Shown here: positions 8,209 through 16,428 of the stretch, one piece after another
How positions within the stretch are numbered: position 1 is the stretch's first letter
Layout of the letters: the number at the start of each line of letters is the position of its first letter
From: Acidobacteriota bacterium
GTDB taxonomy: Bacteria > Acidobacteriota > Terriglobia > Bryobacterales > Bryobacteraceae
Reading direction: 5' to 3'
Length of the DNA: 42,055 nt
NCBI GenBank assembly: GCA_026394015.1
Contig: JAPKZA010000459.1
Coordinates: 1-42,055 of the forward strand
Notes under the pieces: generated by a model
What the model saw: only the letters and a program-made list of their open reading frames with translations
What the model was told of the DNA's origin: nothing
Database searches by the model: none
Position numbers and translations under genes: made by a program

Positions 8209-9628
8209 CCGGTTGGAGTAGCGCGGGCACCTCCGTGATGGCTCGCCAGGCGGCCATGGCGATGGCCATGACTAAGTCGTCGTGTTCCTGCTGGTCGCCG
8301 GAGGGTTGGAACTGGACGAGTTCGCGCTCCATGTCGGGGAAACCGGGGGCGTCCTGATCGAGTTCGAGGTGGCCTAGCTCGAAAAGCATCTTGAGACTGT
8401 TCACCATGTCCGTCCGGGGCAGGCTTTGGTAGCCGTCCTTCAGGAAGTTCGCCTTGTGGCCGCCGGTGAGGCAGACAGGGATGATCCGGGCGCGGATTTG
8501 GTCCTTGCGGATCAGTTCGACGACCGTGTGACCGTTGCCGGTGGCATCGATGAGCAGGGTATCCGTGCGGGTCGGGTCTGCGGTGCTGGGGGCGAACCGT
8601 TGCAAGGTGTCCCGGACGAAACGGGGAATCTTCGTGGTCTCGGTATCGAGGGCTAACCGGGCAGAATGACGCAGAAGCAGCTTGGGATGTTCGGCTACCT
8701 TGTTGGTGGCGTAGTTCTTTTCGCCTTACTGCCAGCGGAGTTCGAGGACGGCGAGGGCGGTGTGATCCTGCCGTTTGCCGAGGTCGAGGCCGACGTAGAG
8801 CCGGGTCTTTTCGCGGAGCCGGAAGTGGACTTCGGGTGGGTTCCTTATTGAGGCCTTCGTGATTTGGGACCGGGTTAGGAGCTGGATTCCGGCGGTGACG
8901 AACTGACAGAGATACTCCTGGGCGAAGTAGAGGTCGCCGAAGAGGCGGCGCTCCGAGGCCAGGAATGCGGGGGTGAAGCGGGGACAGTCAGGGGCCGGGA
9001 GCGAGAATTTGGTGAAGCCGTTGGTGGGGTCGTGCCAGAGGTCGGCGAAGCGGCCGCCGGTGCCATAGGGGGTGGAGATGACCCAGAGAGAACCTCCGCC
9101 GACGGCGAGGATCGGCGATAGGGCTTGGAACATCTCTTCGGGGACGAAGGCGGCTTCATCGATGATGATGAGGCGGGCTTGGGAGTAGCCGCGGGACGAG
9201 GCCTGGACGGCGGGCCGGGCGACGAAACGGGAGCCGTTGGGCAGGAGCAGCGACTGGGGGTTGACTCCGTCGGAACGGAGCCGGAGGCCGAGTTCCGCGG
9301 CGAAGTGGGCGATTTTGAGGAGCAGTTCGCCGGCTTGGGCGGCCACCTTGGCGGTCATCAGGATGAGCGAATTGGGATGCCGCAAGGCGAGATGGAGCGC
9401 TCGCAAGGCGGCGAGGGTGCTTTTTCCGGCTTGGCGGGAGGTGACGACGACGACCCGGGCATCGTTGCAACGCAAGATTTCGGCTTGATTGGGGTCCGCG
9501 ATGAAGCCGAGGGTTTGTTTCGCCCATTCGACGGGGTCGGGACACACTTCGGGCGTCAGCGTTGGAATGGCCGCTGGTTTATTGGTGAATCGAACCTTTG
9601 GAATTCGACTTTGCTTCGGACATCGCAT
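8201..9628 (-). pseudogene. Terminase large-subunit-like gene split by an in-frame TAA
   Basis: The reading frame encodes an ATPase-nuclease of phage terminase type in two pieces. The first 300 codons (9628-8726) carry Walker A SRQAGKS (about residues 64-70), Walker B LIIIDEAAF, and the first nuclease Asp in LYVGLDLG. A TAA at 8728-8726 interrupts the gene right after ELRWQ. The same frame then continues without shift for 40 codons (GEKNYATNKVAEHPK...) into the rest of the nuclease domain, with the second Asp in LLIDATGNG and the third in HDDLVMAIAMAAW. All catalytic residues are thus present but divided. One substitution would explain it. A separate translation of the second part could start at TTG 8605. 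It follows its partner gene by 2 bp. No portal, capsid or other phage gene is near. Confidence 0.8.
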
Positions 9629-9630
9629 GG

Positions 9631-10404
9631 TTAAGCCGCCTTGGGGAGACCGCCGAGCCCGTAGCGGTCAAGCAAATCGCCAAGGTCGTAATTCGGGGCG
9701 ACTTTGGCCATAAGCTGTTGATCATTCAACATGTTAACGACATAGAGCGGGAGGACGAAAGTGGGTTCCTTTTTCGCCTGGTCGGCCATTTCGAGGATTT
9801 GGGCGACGACGGCGGGCTCGGGAACGGGGTCTTCGATCTCCTTCGTGTCGGCGCTGATATCGACCGGTTCTGGCGGATCGACCGGGAAGCCTTTGCGCAC
9901 CAGTTGCAAGGTTTTGATAAAGCCGTTGTAGGCGGCGAATTGGGATTTCTGCCCGCGTTCGATGTAGCGGAGCAGATCCTTCTGTTTGGACATCCGAATG
10001 TTGCCCTGGAGAAACTGCTCGCCGAGGGTGAGAGACGGATACTCGCGCAGGACCTGGTCGAGATCTCGCTGCATCGCTTCCGAATACAGGCTGGTGAAGC
10101 GATCGTATTGGAACAGGGCGCAGACCATGCGGCGGAGTAAGCCGAGTTCGAGTTCGGAGTCTGGCCGGAACTTGCGCATGTGACTTTGATGGGAGCGGAC
10201 ATAGGCCTGCCGATCGTCGGTCGTGAGCAGGGCGAAAAATGGGGGTAAGTCTTCTTTGTGTAACTCGACGTGCTCGCCGGTGGCAATCGCGTTCATGGAG
10301 CTACGATACTTACCGTCACTGGTCACCGGACCTTTGCTCTTTTTGCCATTGTGCCGGGCGCGTTCGGCGCGGGCTAACTTCTGTTCTTCCGTTAGTTCCT
10401 TCAT
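9631..10404 (-). CDS. Terminase-associated protein with RHNGKKSKGP-type N-terminus
   Basis: A 257-aa soluble protein. Its N-terminal segment RHNGKKSKGPVTSDGKYRSS followed by MNAIATGEH is a recognisable motif of a protein family that occurs in many copies in Acidobacteriota genomes; I recall these from annotation as hypothetical proteins, often near terminase-like genes. The rest is mostly helical (about residues 60-190), with LLRRMVCALFQYDRF and a charged stretch, and an acidic linker near 195-215. Position directly before the terminase-like gene, 2 bp apart on the same strand, suggests a role like a small terminase subunit, that is DNA recognition for the ATPase; this is inference only. The start is supported by AGGAG 9 bases before ATG 10404. 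Confidence 0.6.
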   Translation of the reverse strand: MKELTEEQKLARAERARHNGKKSKGPVTSDGKYRSSMNAIATGEHVELHKEDLPPFFALLTTDDRQAYVRSHQSHMRKFRPDSELELGLLRRMVCALFQYDRFTSLYSEAMQRDLDQVLREYPSLTLGEQFLQGNIRMSKQKDLLRYIERGQKSQFAAYNGFIKTLQLVRKGFPVDPPEPVDISADTKEIEDPVPEPAVVAQILEMADQAKKEPTFVLPLYVVNMLNDQQLMAKVAPNYDLGDLLDRYGLGGLPKAA

Positions 10405-10430
10405 CGTGATTTTCTCCTGTGGAAATGGAA

Positions 10431-10481
10431 AAGGCGCTGTTTGCTTCGGCCCTAATGGGGACCGACGCAGACTAGCGCCTT
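10431..10481 (-). promoter_or_regulatory. Inverted-repeat leader before the terminase module
   Basis: Perfect 8-bp arms at 10431-10438 and 10474-10481 (AAGGCGCT and AGCGCCTT) enclose an inner GC-rich imperfect stem around 10448-10466. On the minus-strand transcript the outer stem would be followed by UUUU, so it looks like an intrinsic terminator or attenuator ahead of the ATG at 10404. If the promoter just upstream is right, the 5' arm lies very close to the transcription start, so it may be only partly transcribed. Confidence 0.4.
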
Positions 10482-10510
10482 CGATAGAAAATCTATCACA
10501 GGGGTGTCAA
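10482..10510 (-). promoter_or_regulatory. Promoter with overlapping palindrome for the terminase module
   Basis: On the minus strand a consensus -35 TTGACA (10510-10505) is followed after 17 bases by CTATCG (10487-10482), a weak -10. The interval contains GATAGA-3 nt-TCTATC (10483-10497), a perfect palindrome over the -10 region, as expected for a repressor site. Confidence 0.4.
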
Positions 10511-10627
10511 GCTTTTTGCTGTTGGCTTGGGGTGGGGCGATCGACGAGTCTATTAGAATGAATGAGTTGCGGGCTGAAAATAAATCTGAACACCTTGTGA
10601 ACGCGGGGTTTGGGGGAGGGTAAAAAG

Positions 10628-10749
10628 TGCCAAATTAGTGATTTTCTCGGCCTCGGAGCGTATGCGCCTTGCAGCTTTGGGGTCTCCCTGGCGATGTGCT
10701 CCCAGATCTCGGTGCTATCAATCGCGGCAGCCAAAAGTTTGGCGGGGAT
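10628..10749 (-). pseudogene. ParE/RelE-family toxin remnant, frameshifted and truncated
   Basis: Directly after the antitoxin stop the minus strand encodes KLLAAAIDSTEIWEHIAR, the first helix region of ParE-type toxins (E-I-W-x-x-I-A). Near 10685 the frame must shift by one base to continue as DPKAARRIRSEAEKI, the usual second helix (N-P-x-A-A-R-R). After about 10628 the similarity ends, so the C-terminal half with the active region is missing. No ATG is visible at the 5' end. The call is a dead toxin gene; it rests on motif recognition only. Confidence 0.6.
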
Positions 10750-11001
10750 TTATCGCCGCGCAGACTCTAGGAGTGCTTCTTCTCGTTGCCGGAGATTGTC
10801 AAAGAAAGTTTCGCCGTCGACCAATTCTACGCGACCGGCTTTGAGATCGTCGTAGCGGCAGTCGAGCGTATCTCGCGCGCTGACCAATTCATGGACATAG
10901 CCCGCCATGACATCTTGTACCAATTCGTCGGTTGGCCGACCCGTCTGCGCGGAAATATCACTCAATCGTTTTTCGAGTTCGGGTGTGAAATGAACTTCCA
11001 T
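10750..11001 (-). CDS. ParD-like antitoxin
   Basis: An 83-aa protein. MEVHFTPELEKRLSDIS is a ribbon-helix-helix-type N-terminus and the following helix has the phrase GRPTDELVQDVMAGY. The C-terminal half (RYDDLKAGRVELVDGETFF, then DNLRQREEALL) is the toxin-wrapping segment seen in Acidobacteriota ParD-like antitoxins. The partner would be a ParE toxin, and the sequence immediately downstream is indeed a broken ParE. The antitoxin itself appears intact and may survive as an orphan regulator. Confidence 0.75.
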   Translation of the reverse strand: MEVHFTPELEKRLSDISAQTGRPTDELVQDVMAGYVHELVSARDTLDCRYDDLKAGRVELVDGETFFDNLRQREEALLESARR

Positions 11002-11152
11002 ACCTAAACGTAGTGTCCGCGGGATAGCTTGTCAACCGCGTGGAAATCCAGCGGAAGAAGAGGCCAGGATACGACGGAGTATGCGCGACTGCTTGGGGCG
11101 ATTGGGGGTACTCGATCGGGCTCCGTTACCGTCGCTGCTCTGCAACGGGCTG

Positions 11153-13360
11153 CTACGGGAGTATTTCCGCCTGGATTTGGCCATTGAACTGCTTTGACAC
11201 AGCGCCGCTTTCGGTGAGATTCCGCCCGACGATGAGGGCGCAGTTTTTGAAGAAGAAGGCCCCGGGGATGGTCTTCGTGACGGATGGACCCGCTTTGGTT
11301 TCGACCTTTATCTCGTCTCCCGTGCGATTCAGATGGACGTCGAACTGAAATGGTTGCCCTTCCTGGAAGTCAAACGTGTCGCTTCTATCGGGTCGCTGGG
11401 AGTCGAAATTGATGCTGATCGCGGCTCTCCCCGGGGCTACCCGCTGCAAGCCGACGTAGACCGCATAGCCCTGGTCTCCGCAGGTGGCGATGGGCTGGAT
11501 CGGCGAATCCCAAGTGGCTAAGGTTCCCTTTATCCGCAGGTCGGCGGCCATCGTTTTTGGCAGGCTCGGGCAAAGGGTAAAGCCCTGCGAGCGGCCCAAA
11601 GGCGAGGGGCAGGGGAGCGGGATGTCGCGCGCGGAGAATTGCCCTCGGCTTTCGATGCTATAAATCTGATTGGCGACCAGATAGGCCGCCGGTGAAGCCT
11701 TTTTTGGCTGCGCGGCCATCTGAATGGTTGCCGTGGATCCTTTGTAGGCCAGCAATTGCGCCCACAGATTCTCGTCCGCGTCGCGGTTCGAGCCTATGGT
11801 GACGACACCGCCAGCGGGGATGTTTCCGGCGAGGGCCAAATCGTCGTTTGCGCTCCAAACCGCCGGCCAAGATTGTTCCCGGATGACGAACAGCAACCCG
11901 GTGACCACTACGGGAACAAACCAAACGGCGGAGAGGGCGAGCAGGGCAGCGGGGGGGAGCGCGGGAAGCCTAGCGCTGAGCGTGCCGGCGACCGCCATGG
12001 CGACAAAGAGAAAATGAAAATAGGTGAAGGACTTTGGCCCTTGATAGATCGGAGCGAGCAGTTGCAGGTTGCCGGCGAACAAAGCTCCTCGATCGATGTG
12101 GGCGGCAACGACAATCCCGGCGACGAGGAGGACCCAAAGATGCCGTTGTCGCACGCCGGCCCAGAATAGCCCGAGGGCAAGGTAAGCGAGCCCGAAGAGC
12201 ACGGGGACAGCTTGAATCCACGGGTTCACGCTGAAAAACGCATTGATATTGATTGCGCGCAGGGAGAGGAAGTTTGCCAGGTAGGATACCGGGCCGTGCT
12301 TTGGCTGCCCGAAAACATCGAAGCCGCCGGAACCGGCTCCTGTTCCTAAGCCAATGATGAAGCGGGCGGGAAGAGTGGAATCGCGGAGGAAGATGGAGAC
12401 ATAGACAGCGAGTAAGATAGCGGCCCAATAGGCCATGGGGCGCGGGGACCGATCGCGTAGAGAGTACCAGGCGAAGTAAGCGCCCAAGAGGACGGCGAGT
12501 ACGGGGATGATCTCGATATAGACCACGTCCATATAGAGCATGAGGCAGCCTTGCAGGACAGCTAGAGATAAGCTTGGCCGCAGCAGCATGGTGGCGCAGA
12601 AAATGGCTAAGCCCGGGGCGGCGGTGTGGTGGGCCAGAAAGGCCAGTAGATAGTTTTGTATTTCGAGCGGCGAGAGGGCCATGAAGAGGGCGACGGCGGC
12701 GGCACCCCAGCGGCGCCGCCATCCGACGCCGGGAAAGAGGAGGTGGAATACGAGCACGGAGGCCAAAACATATTGCAGTTTCAAGATCGCTTGGAGAGGG
12801 ACGATGGCGTAGATGGCGGGTACGCCTAAGGTTCTGGCGGCGAAGGCGAGCATTAGTTCGGCGCCGAATCTGCCGAAAGTTGTTAGTTTCCAAATGGCGT
12901 CGAAGCGGGGCCCTTCGGCTTGGCCGTTGAGCCATTGGGCGCTGGAGGAGTAGTTCAAGAACTCGTGGTTGTTGCTTACGACGAAACAGGCCTGTCCTCG
13001 ATCCAGGCAGGGGGCGAGGTGCATTGCAATGCAGAGGACTAACACACTGGCTAGGGGTACGGTGATGCGATAGCGGGCGAAGCGCCAGAATCGGCGGAGG
13101 CCGAGCTTTTTCAGGACGATGGCCGTGAGTAGCAGTCCGGTGCCGTGAGCGACCAGCATCATGGTTAGCGTCAACCGACTGAGTTGGTAGGTGCCGAGTA
13201 GCGAGGTGGCCAGGACGATTACGAGTTGGGAGAAGAAGAAGCTGAGCCAGACGAAGTAACGAAAGAGCGGGGTGCGGCGGGTGAGCAGGAAGCTGGGGCC
13301 CAATCCGGTGAAGAACCAGAGGAGAATGAGGGAAATGAAGGCGACCGGAAAATTACTCAT
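11153..13360 (-). CDS. Large polytopic membrane protein with C-terminal soluble domain, possibly GT-C type
   Basis: A 735-aa protein I do not recognise by name. About residues 5-510 are a succession of hydrophobic segments (for example FISLILLWFFTGLGPSFLL at the N-terminus and PLASVLVLCIAMHL near 110), giving roughly 11-13 membrane spans. The last 220 residues are soluble and beta-rich and include four cysteines in the segment CPSPLGRS-to-CGDQGYAVYVG. This layout resembles GT-C glycosyltransferases or other lipid-linked sugar enzymes, but no catalytic motif (such as an early D-D or D-E) stands out; an ECLDRGQ-like loop after span 4 reads CLDRGQACFVVSNNHEFLNY. It stands alone between TA genes. 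The start ATG 13360 begins the first membrane segment. Confidence 0.6.
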   Translation of the reverse strand: MSNFPVAFISLILLWFFTGLGPSFLLTRRTPLFRYFVWLSFFFSQLVIVLATSLLGTYQLSRLTLTMMLVAHGTGLLLTAIVLKKLGLRRFWRFARYRITVPLASVLVLCIAMHLAPCLDRGQACFVVSNNHEFLNYSSSAQWLNGQAEGPRFDAIWKLTTFGRFGAELMLAFAARTLGVPAIYAIVPLQAILKLQYVLASVLVFHLLFPGVGWRRRWGAAAVALFMALSPLEIQNYLLAFLAHHTAAPGLAIFCATMLLRPSLSLAVLQGCLMLYMDVVYIEIIPVLAVLLGAYFAWYSLRDRSPRPMAYWAAILLAVYVSIFLRDSTLPARFIIGLGTGAGSGGFDVFGQPKHGPVSYLANFLSLRAININAFFSVNPWIQAVPVLFGLAYLALGLFWAGVRQRHLWVLLVAGIVVAAHIDRGALFAGNLQLLAPIYQGPKSFTYFHFLFVAMAVAGTLSARLPALPPAALLALSAVWFVPVVVTGLLFVIREQSWPAVWSANDDLALAGNIPAGGVVTIGSNRDADENLWAQLLAYKGSTATIQMAAQPKKASPAAYLVANQIYSIESRGQFSARDIPLPCPSPLGRSQGFTLCPSLPKTMAADLRIKGTLATWDSPIQPIATCGDQGYAVYVGLQRVAPGRAAISINFDSQRPDRSDTFDFQEGQPFQFDVHLNRTGDEIKVETKAGPSVTKTIPGAFFFKNCALIVGRNLTESGAVSKQFNGQIQAEILP

Positions 13361-13507
13361 AGGGGTAGGTCGGGGACGAGATAGGGGCGGATGGATTTCC
13401 GCTCTTTGCTAACAATCATTGTACGAAAGGAGTGTTACGGAGTGATTTTCGGCGAGGGGGCGATTGCGGGGCTGCGATCAGCAATCGGCGTCGGAGGATG
13501 ATGAGCC

Positions 13508-13678
13508 TCAGCGAGGAGCTTTCGTTTCGTTCGGCTTACCCCAAGAGCTGAGCCACCGTTTGACCTTTTGATGGTTGACGTGAGCTCCGGCATCCAGGTC
13601 TGCGATACCGGTGCGGATTTCTTTGCGCTCTCCTTCCGCGGCAGTACGGGACGATTGGGGTTGAGGTTTGGGTTTCAT
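13508..13678 (-). CDS. Small ParD/CopG-like antitoxin (56 aa)
   Basis: Too short for usual ORF cut-offs. The frame starts at ATG 13678 and ends at TGA 13508. The core IRTGIADLDAGAHVNHQKVK then RWLSSWG matches the common antitoxin tail pattern G-L-A-D-L-D-A-G-x-x-V-x-H-x-x-V-x-x-W-L-x-S-W-G, found beside ParE/RelE toxins. The N-terminus is a basic, proline-rich 12-residue stretch. No toxin reading frame follows in the 147 bp before the next gene. It starts 6 bp after the stop of the DarG reading frame, so it may be cotranscribed with it. Function as an antitoxin or repressor is inferred from this pattern. Confidence 0.55.
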   Translation of the reverse strand: MKPKPQPQSSRTAAEGERKEIRTGIADLDAGAHVNHQKVKRWLSSWGKPNETKAPR

Positions 13679-13684
13679 TCGATC

Positions 13685-14754
13685 CTATTTCGACGCGAGT
13701 TGATCCAGACTCATTCGGATGAGGCGGTCGGTAAAGAGGCGCTGTTTTCGCGCGGCGGCTTGCGGCCCGGCGGGCCAGTTCGCTAGTCCATTTTGGATTC
13801 CTTCGAGCGTGGCCGGGTAACCTTCTTCCGAGATGAGCCAATCAATGGTGGAGAGTCGTTCCATTCCTAACGGCGACTCGAAGCCATCGATCCGCTCGGC
13901 GGTACGGTCCAGGATTCGGCGCAAAGGGAGCGAGGCTTCCTGTTTCAAGTACAGGTCGACGTACGGCCGGCGTTCTTCGTCGAACCAGATCGTGTCGGTT
14001 GGGCCGGCGTCGCTGAGGCGCTTGTCGCAGTGGAGATAGCTTCCGTCGAGGCCGTCTAGAAGGTGGCGCAAGCGGTCTGAGTACGGGCCGTACTTGTCGG
14101 CGACGAAGCGCAGGTCGAGGGGGTCTTCGACGGACAATTCCTGGATGGAGCGTTCGAGAAACCAACAGATTTTCTGGACTTCGAGATACGTACAATCGAT
14201 GCCGAGAACCCAGTAGCGGCGGACCATTTCGGCTACGAGGACGCGGGCTGGGGTGAGCTTCATCACGCCAGTTCGTGTGGCGACGTTCTGGTACTTATCG
14301 ATCGGTTCGTAGACCCAGACTTCGACGTCGGGGAGGTCGCTTAACTCGTGTTCGATGAGGGGGCGAACTTCGCCCAATTGAGGCCACCGTTGCCGCAGCC
14401 GAGTGGCGGCAGGGCGATGGAGCGGATGCCTTTTTCGGAGAGGACGCGGCGGAGGTCCCGCAACCCGTCTTGCACCCAGGAAAGTTGGGAGGGATGGCGC
14501 CAGTGCTTTTTGGTGGGGAAATTGATGAGCCACTTGGGGCCGTCGAGGGCCGAGCCTTCTGTATACGTCACGAACATTTGGCCGACGTGAACTTCGTCTC
14601 GCTTGACGGCGGCGGCGTAGGCGTGAAAGTTTTCGGGGAAGGCTTCTTTGAACATGAGGGCGATGCCCTTGCCCATGACGCCGACAGTGTTGACGGTGTT
14701 GACGAGGGCTTCGGTGGGGGCGTCGAGGAGGTTTCCTTTCAAGAAGCGGAGCAT
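13685..14754 (-). pseudogene. darG: DarG-like macrodomain antitoxin, broken by a one-base frameshift
   Basis: The first part (14754 to about 14373) is a macrodomain very close to Dar[49 protein letters not shown] and [13 protein letters not shown]. DarG macrodomains remove ADP-ribose from thymidine in DNA added by DarT. After GGLNW the frame runs into a stop in 11 codons, while the frame one base away continues exactly where DarG should: [20 protein letters not shown], then the DarG C-terminal domain (LEVQKICWFLE, KYGPYSDRLRHLLDGL) to the stop at 13685. One base is therefore missing near 14372. The toxin DarT, normally directly upstream, is absent. The start ATG 14754 was chosen over 14805 because it begins the first macrodomain strand. 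Confidence 0.85.
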
Positions 14755-14862
14755 TAGAAGTACCAACTGATGAATGACGCCCTTGTCAGGCTTAGCTGCG
14801 CCCACTGCTTTGATTCGAGGCCCGATTCGGTGAAGCGCTTGCGGCGAGGCCCAAGTCTGGAC

Positions 14863-15138
14863 CTATCGGTATGAGTGGGCTGGTTCAGCGGCCGCAGGTG
14901 CGCCGCGGAGCAAGCTTTCGGTGCTGAGGTCCTCGTCTATGTCTGGCCAATGGATCCCGAAGCTTGCTCCGCTCACCTTCCAATGAGCGCGTTGCTCGGT
15001 GGTCGCATCAAGAAGTCGGGGATACCATGTTAACGGAACGAAGATCGTGCGGCCATCGGAAAGATCCACGGCCAGCGCGTCTTCGGTGAAGTAGACGTGC
15101 CGTACGTGCTCTCCGGGATTAGGATGGGACGTGTTCAT
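14863..15138 (-). CDS. DUF2442 family protein
   Basis: A 91-aa protein. VYFTEDALAVDLSDGRTIFV, PLTWYPRLLDATTEQRAHW and FGIHWPDIDEDLSTESLL give the full DUF2442 signature (D-G-R-x-x-x-V-P-L-x-W-x-P-R-L and I-H-W-P-x-x-D-E-D-L-S). DUF2442 proteins usually sit next to DUF4160 proteins in TA-like pairs, but no DUF4160 frame is found on either side; the 165 bp upstream and 108 bp downstream are non-coding. A GGAG lies a few bases before ATG 15138. The function is unknown; a DNA-binding or antitoxin role is the usual suspicion. Confidence 0.75.
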   Translation of the reverse strand: MNTSHPNPGEHVRHVYFTEDALAVDLSDGRTIFVPLTWYPRLLDATTEQRAHWKVSGASFGIHWPDIDEDLSTESLLRGAPAAAEPAHSYR

Positions 15139-15303
15139 GCCGTTTCTCCAGACAAAGACTTTGGCTTTCGGTTACTCATCTGTGTGTTCGCTTGACAGTC
15201 TAACAGGGTCCAGCCAGAATTTTGACGATTGATCGTCGCGGTCGACGTGGGGCGGTTCGTTCGATATCGCATGGGGAGGGGATTCGCCTTCTCGTAGCAG
15301 CCT

Positions 15304-16245
15304 CTATTCTTTGAAGGTGACCACGGTTTGGCGTTGGCGGTTGACTTCTAGACGGGTGACGTCGGGGCGGGCGTAGTGGCCGGAGGGGTCGAGGTTTTGG
15401 CGCTCTTCGCGGACGCGTTGATGGTCAATCGTGGCTACGAGGAGTTGCTCGGTGGGGCCGGCGGGCGGGATGATCCATTCGCCGTCCGGGCCGGCGAGGA
15501 GGTTGGGGCTTTGGGAGGAGATGTGTTCGCGCCAGGGGGAGGAGGTGCCGATGTCTTCGCGACGGAGGAGGCCGGAGGCGGAGACGACATAGGAGCGGGA
15601 TTCGAGGGCGATGAAGCGGGTGATGTCGCGGGTGTTGTGGAGGCCGCCGGGCCAGACGGCGACGTGGAGATCCTCGCCTTGCCCGTAGAGGGCGGCGCGG
15701 GGGAGGGGCATCCCGTTTTCCCAGCAGTTGAGGCCGCCGACGTGGCAGGGGCCGAGGGGGTGGGTGCGGAGGCCGTGGCCGTCGCCGGGGGACCAGACGA
15801 GGCGCTCTTCGTATGTCGGCATCAGCTTGCGGTGGACGGAGGCGATTTCGCCTTGCGGGTTGATGTAGACGAGCGAGCAGTAGAGGCTGTGGCCGGCGCG
15901 GTCTGCGGGGCGCTCGATGCAGCCGAGGTAGATGGCGATATGGAGTTCGGCGGCGGTCGAGCAGAGGGCATCGAGATGGCCGGCTTCGATTTGGACGGCT
16001 TGGGCGGAGTATTCGGCGAAGATGGATTTTTGGAGGGGGGAGTTGAAGCGGGCACCGTCGGTGAGGTCGGGCCAGAAGGGGTAGCCGGGGACGAGGGCTT
16101 CGCCGAAGGTGACGAGTTGGCAGCTTTGGTGGGCGGCTTGGCGGACGAAGGCGTTTACCTTGGCGAGGGTGGCGTCGCGTTGGAGCTAGACGGGGGCGAT
16201 TTGGGCGAGGCCGAGGGTGAGGAGGTCCGGGTTGGGGGTGGGCAC
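15304..16245 (-). pseudogene. Nitrilase-type carbon-nitrogen hydrolase with TAG at codon 20
   Basis: From GTG 16245 the frame reads MPTPNPDLLTLGLAQIAPV, then TAG (16188-16186), and continues as LQRDATLAKVNAFVRQAA and on to 15304 without another break. The whole catalytic triad of nitrilases is present: Glu in TFGEALVPGYPFW, Lys in HRKLMPTYEERLVW, and Cys in GGLNCWENGMPLPR. Intact relatives have Trp at the TAG position (V-W-x-x-R-D-A-T), so one TGG to TAG change explains the loss. The first start codon after the stop is ATG 15822, which would give a 172-aa fragment with Cys but without Glu and Lys. Nitrilases hydrolyse nitriles to acids; this copy is presumably inactive. Confidence 0.8.
16191..16245. 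repeat. Direct repeat copy A (nitrilase 5' end)
   Basis: This stretch, the first codons of the nitrilase frame, recurs in the same orientation at 17684-17739 with about 85-90% identity over 54 bp by hand alignment (one gap and about five mismatches). Both copies read MPTPNPDLL on the minus strand. The repeats flank a 1.4-kb block with the first MNT/HEPN pair and the RelE/HigA remnants. Confidence 0.65.
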
Positions 16246-16428
16246 GGGGGCTTCTGTTGGTTAGTGTAGGGTATTGGGGGCTCATCGAGGGGCTCGTCGT
16301 TACTTGCAAATACGGGGGATTGCGGTGATCGGGGTCGGGGAGAGAAGGTGCGCTTCGTTATTTGACGAATGAGGCGAGAATTGTGTTTCCCGCAGGGTTT
16401 TGTGACACTGGGGGGACTGGTGCTTCTA

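Noticed and set aside
13536-13841. 101-aa minus-strand frame across the 3' end of the DarG gene
   Set aside because: Its sequence is the out-of-frame reading of the DarG end and the 56-aa antitoxin gene, both of which are better supported.
14371-14376. Programmed frameshifting to make full-length DarG
   Set aside because: No slippery heptamer or obvious stimulator is seen at the junction, and the toxin gene is absent, so a mutation is the simpler explanation.
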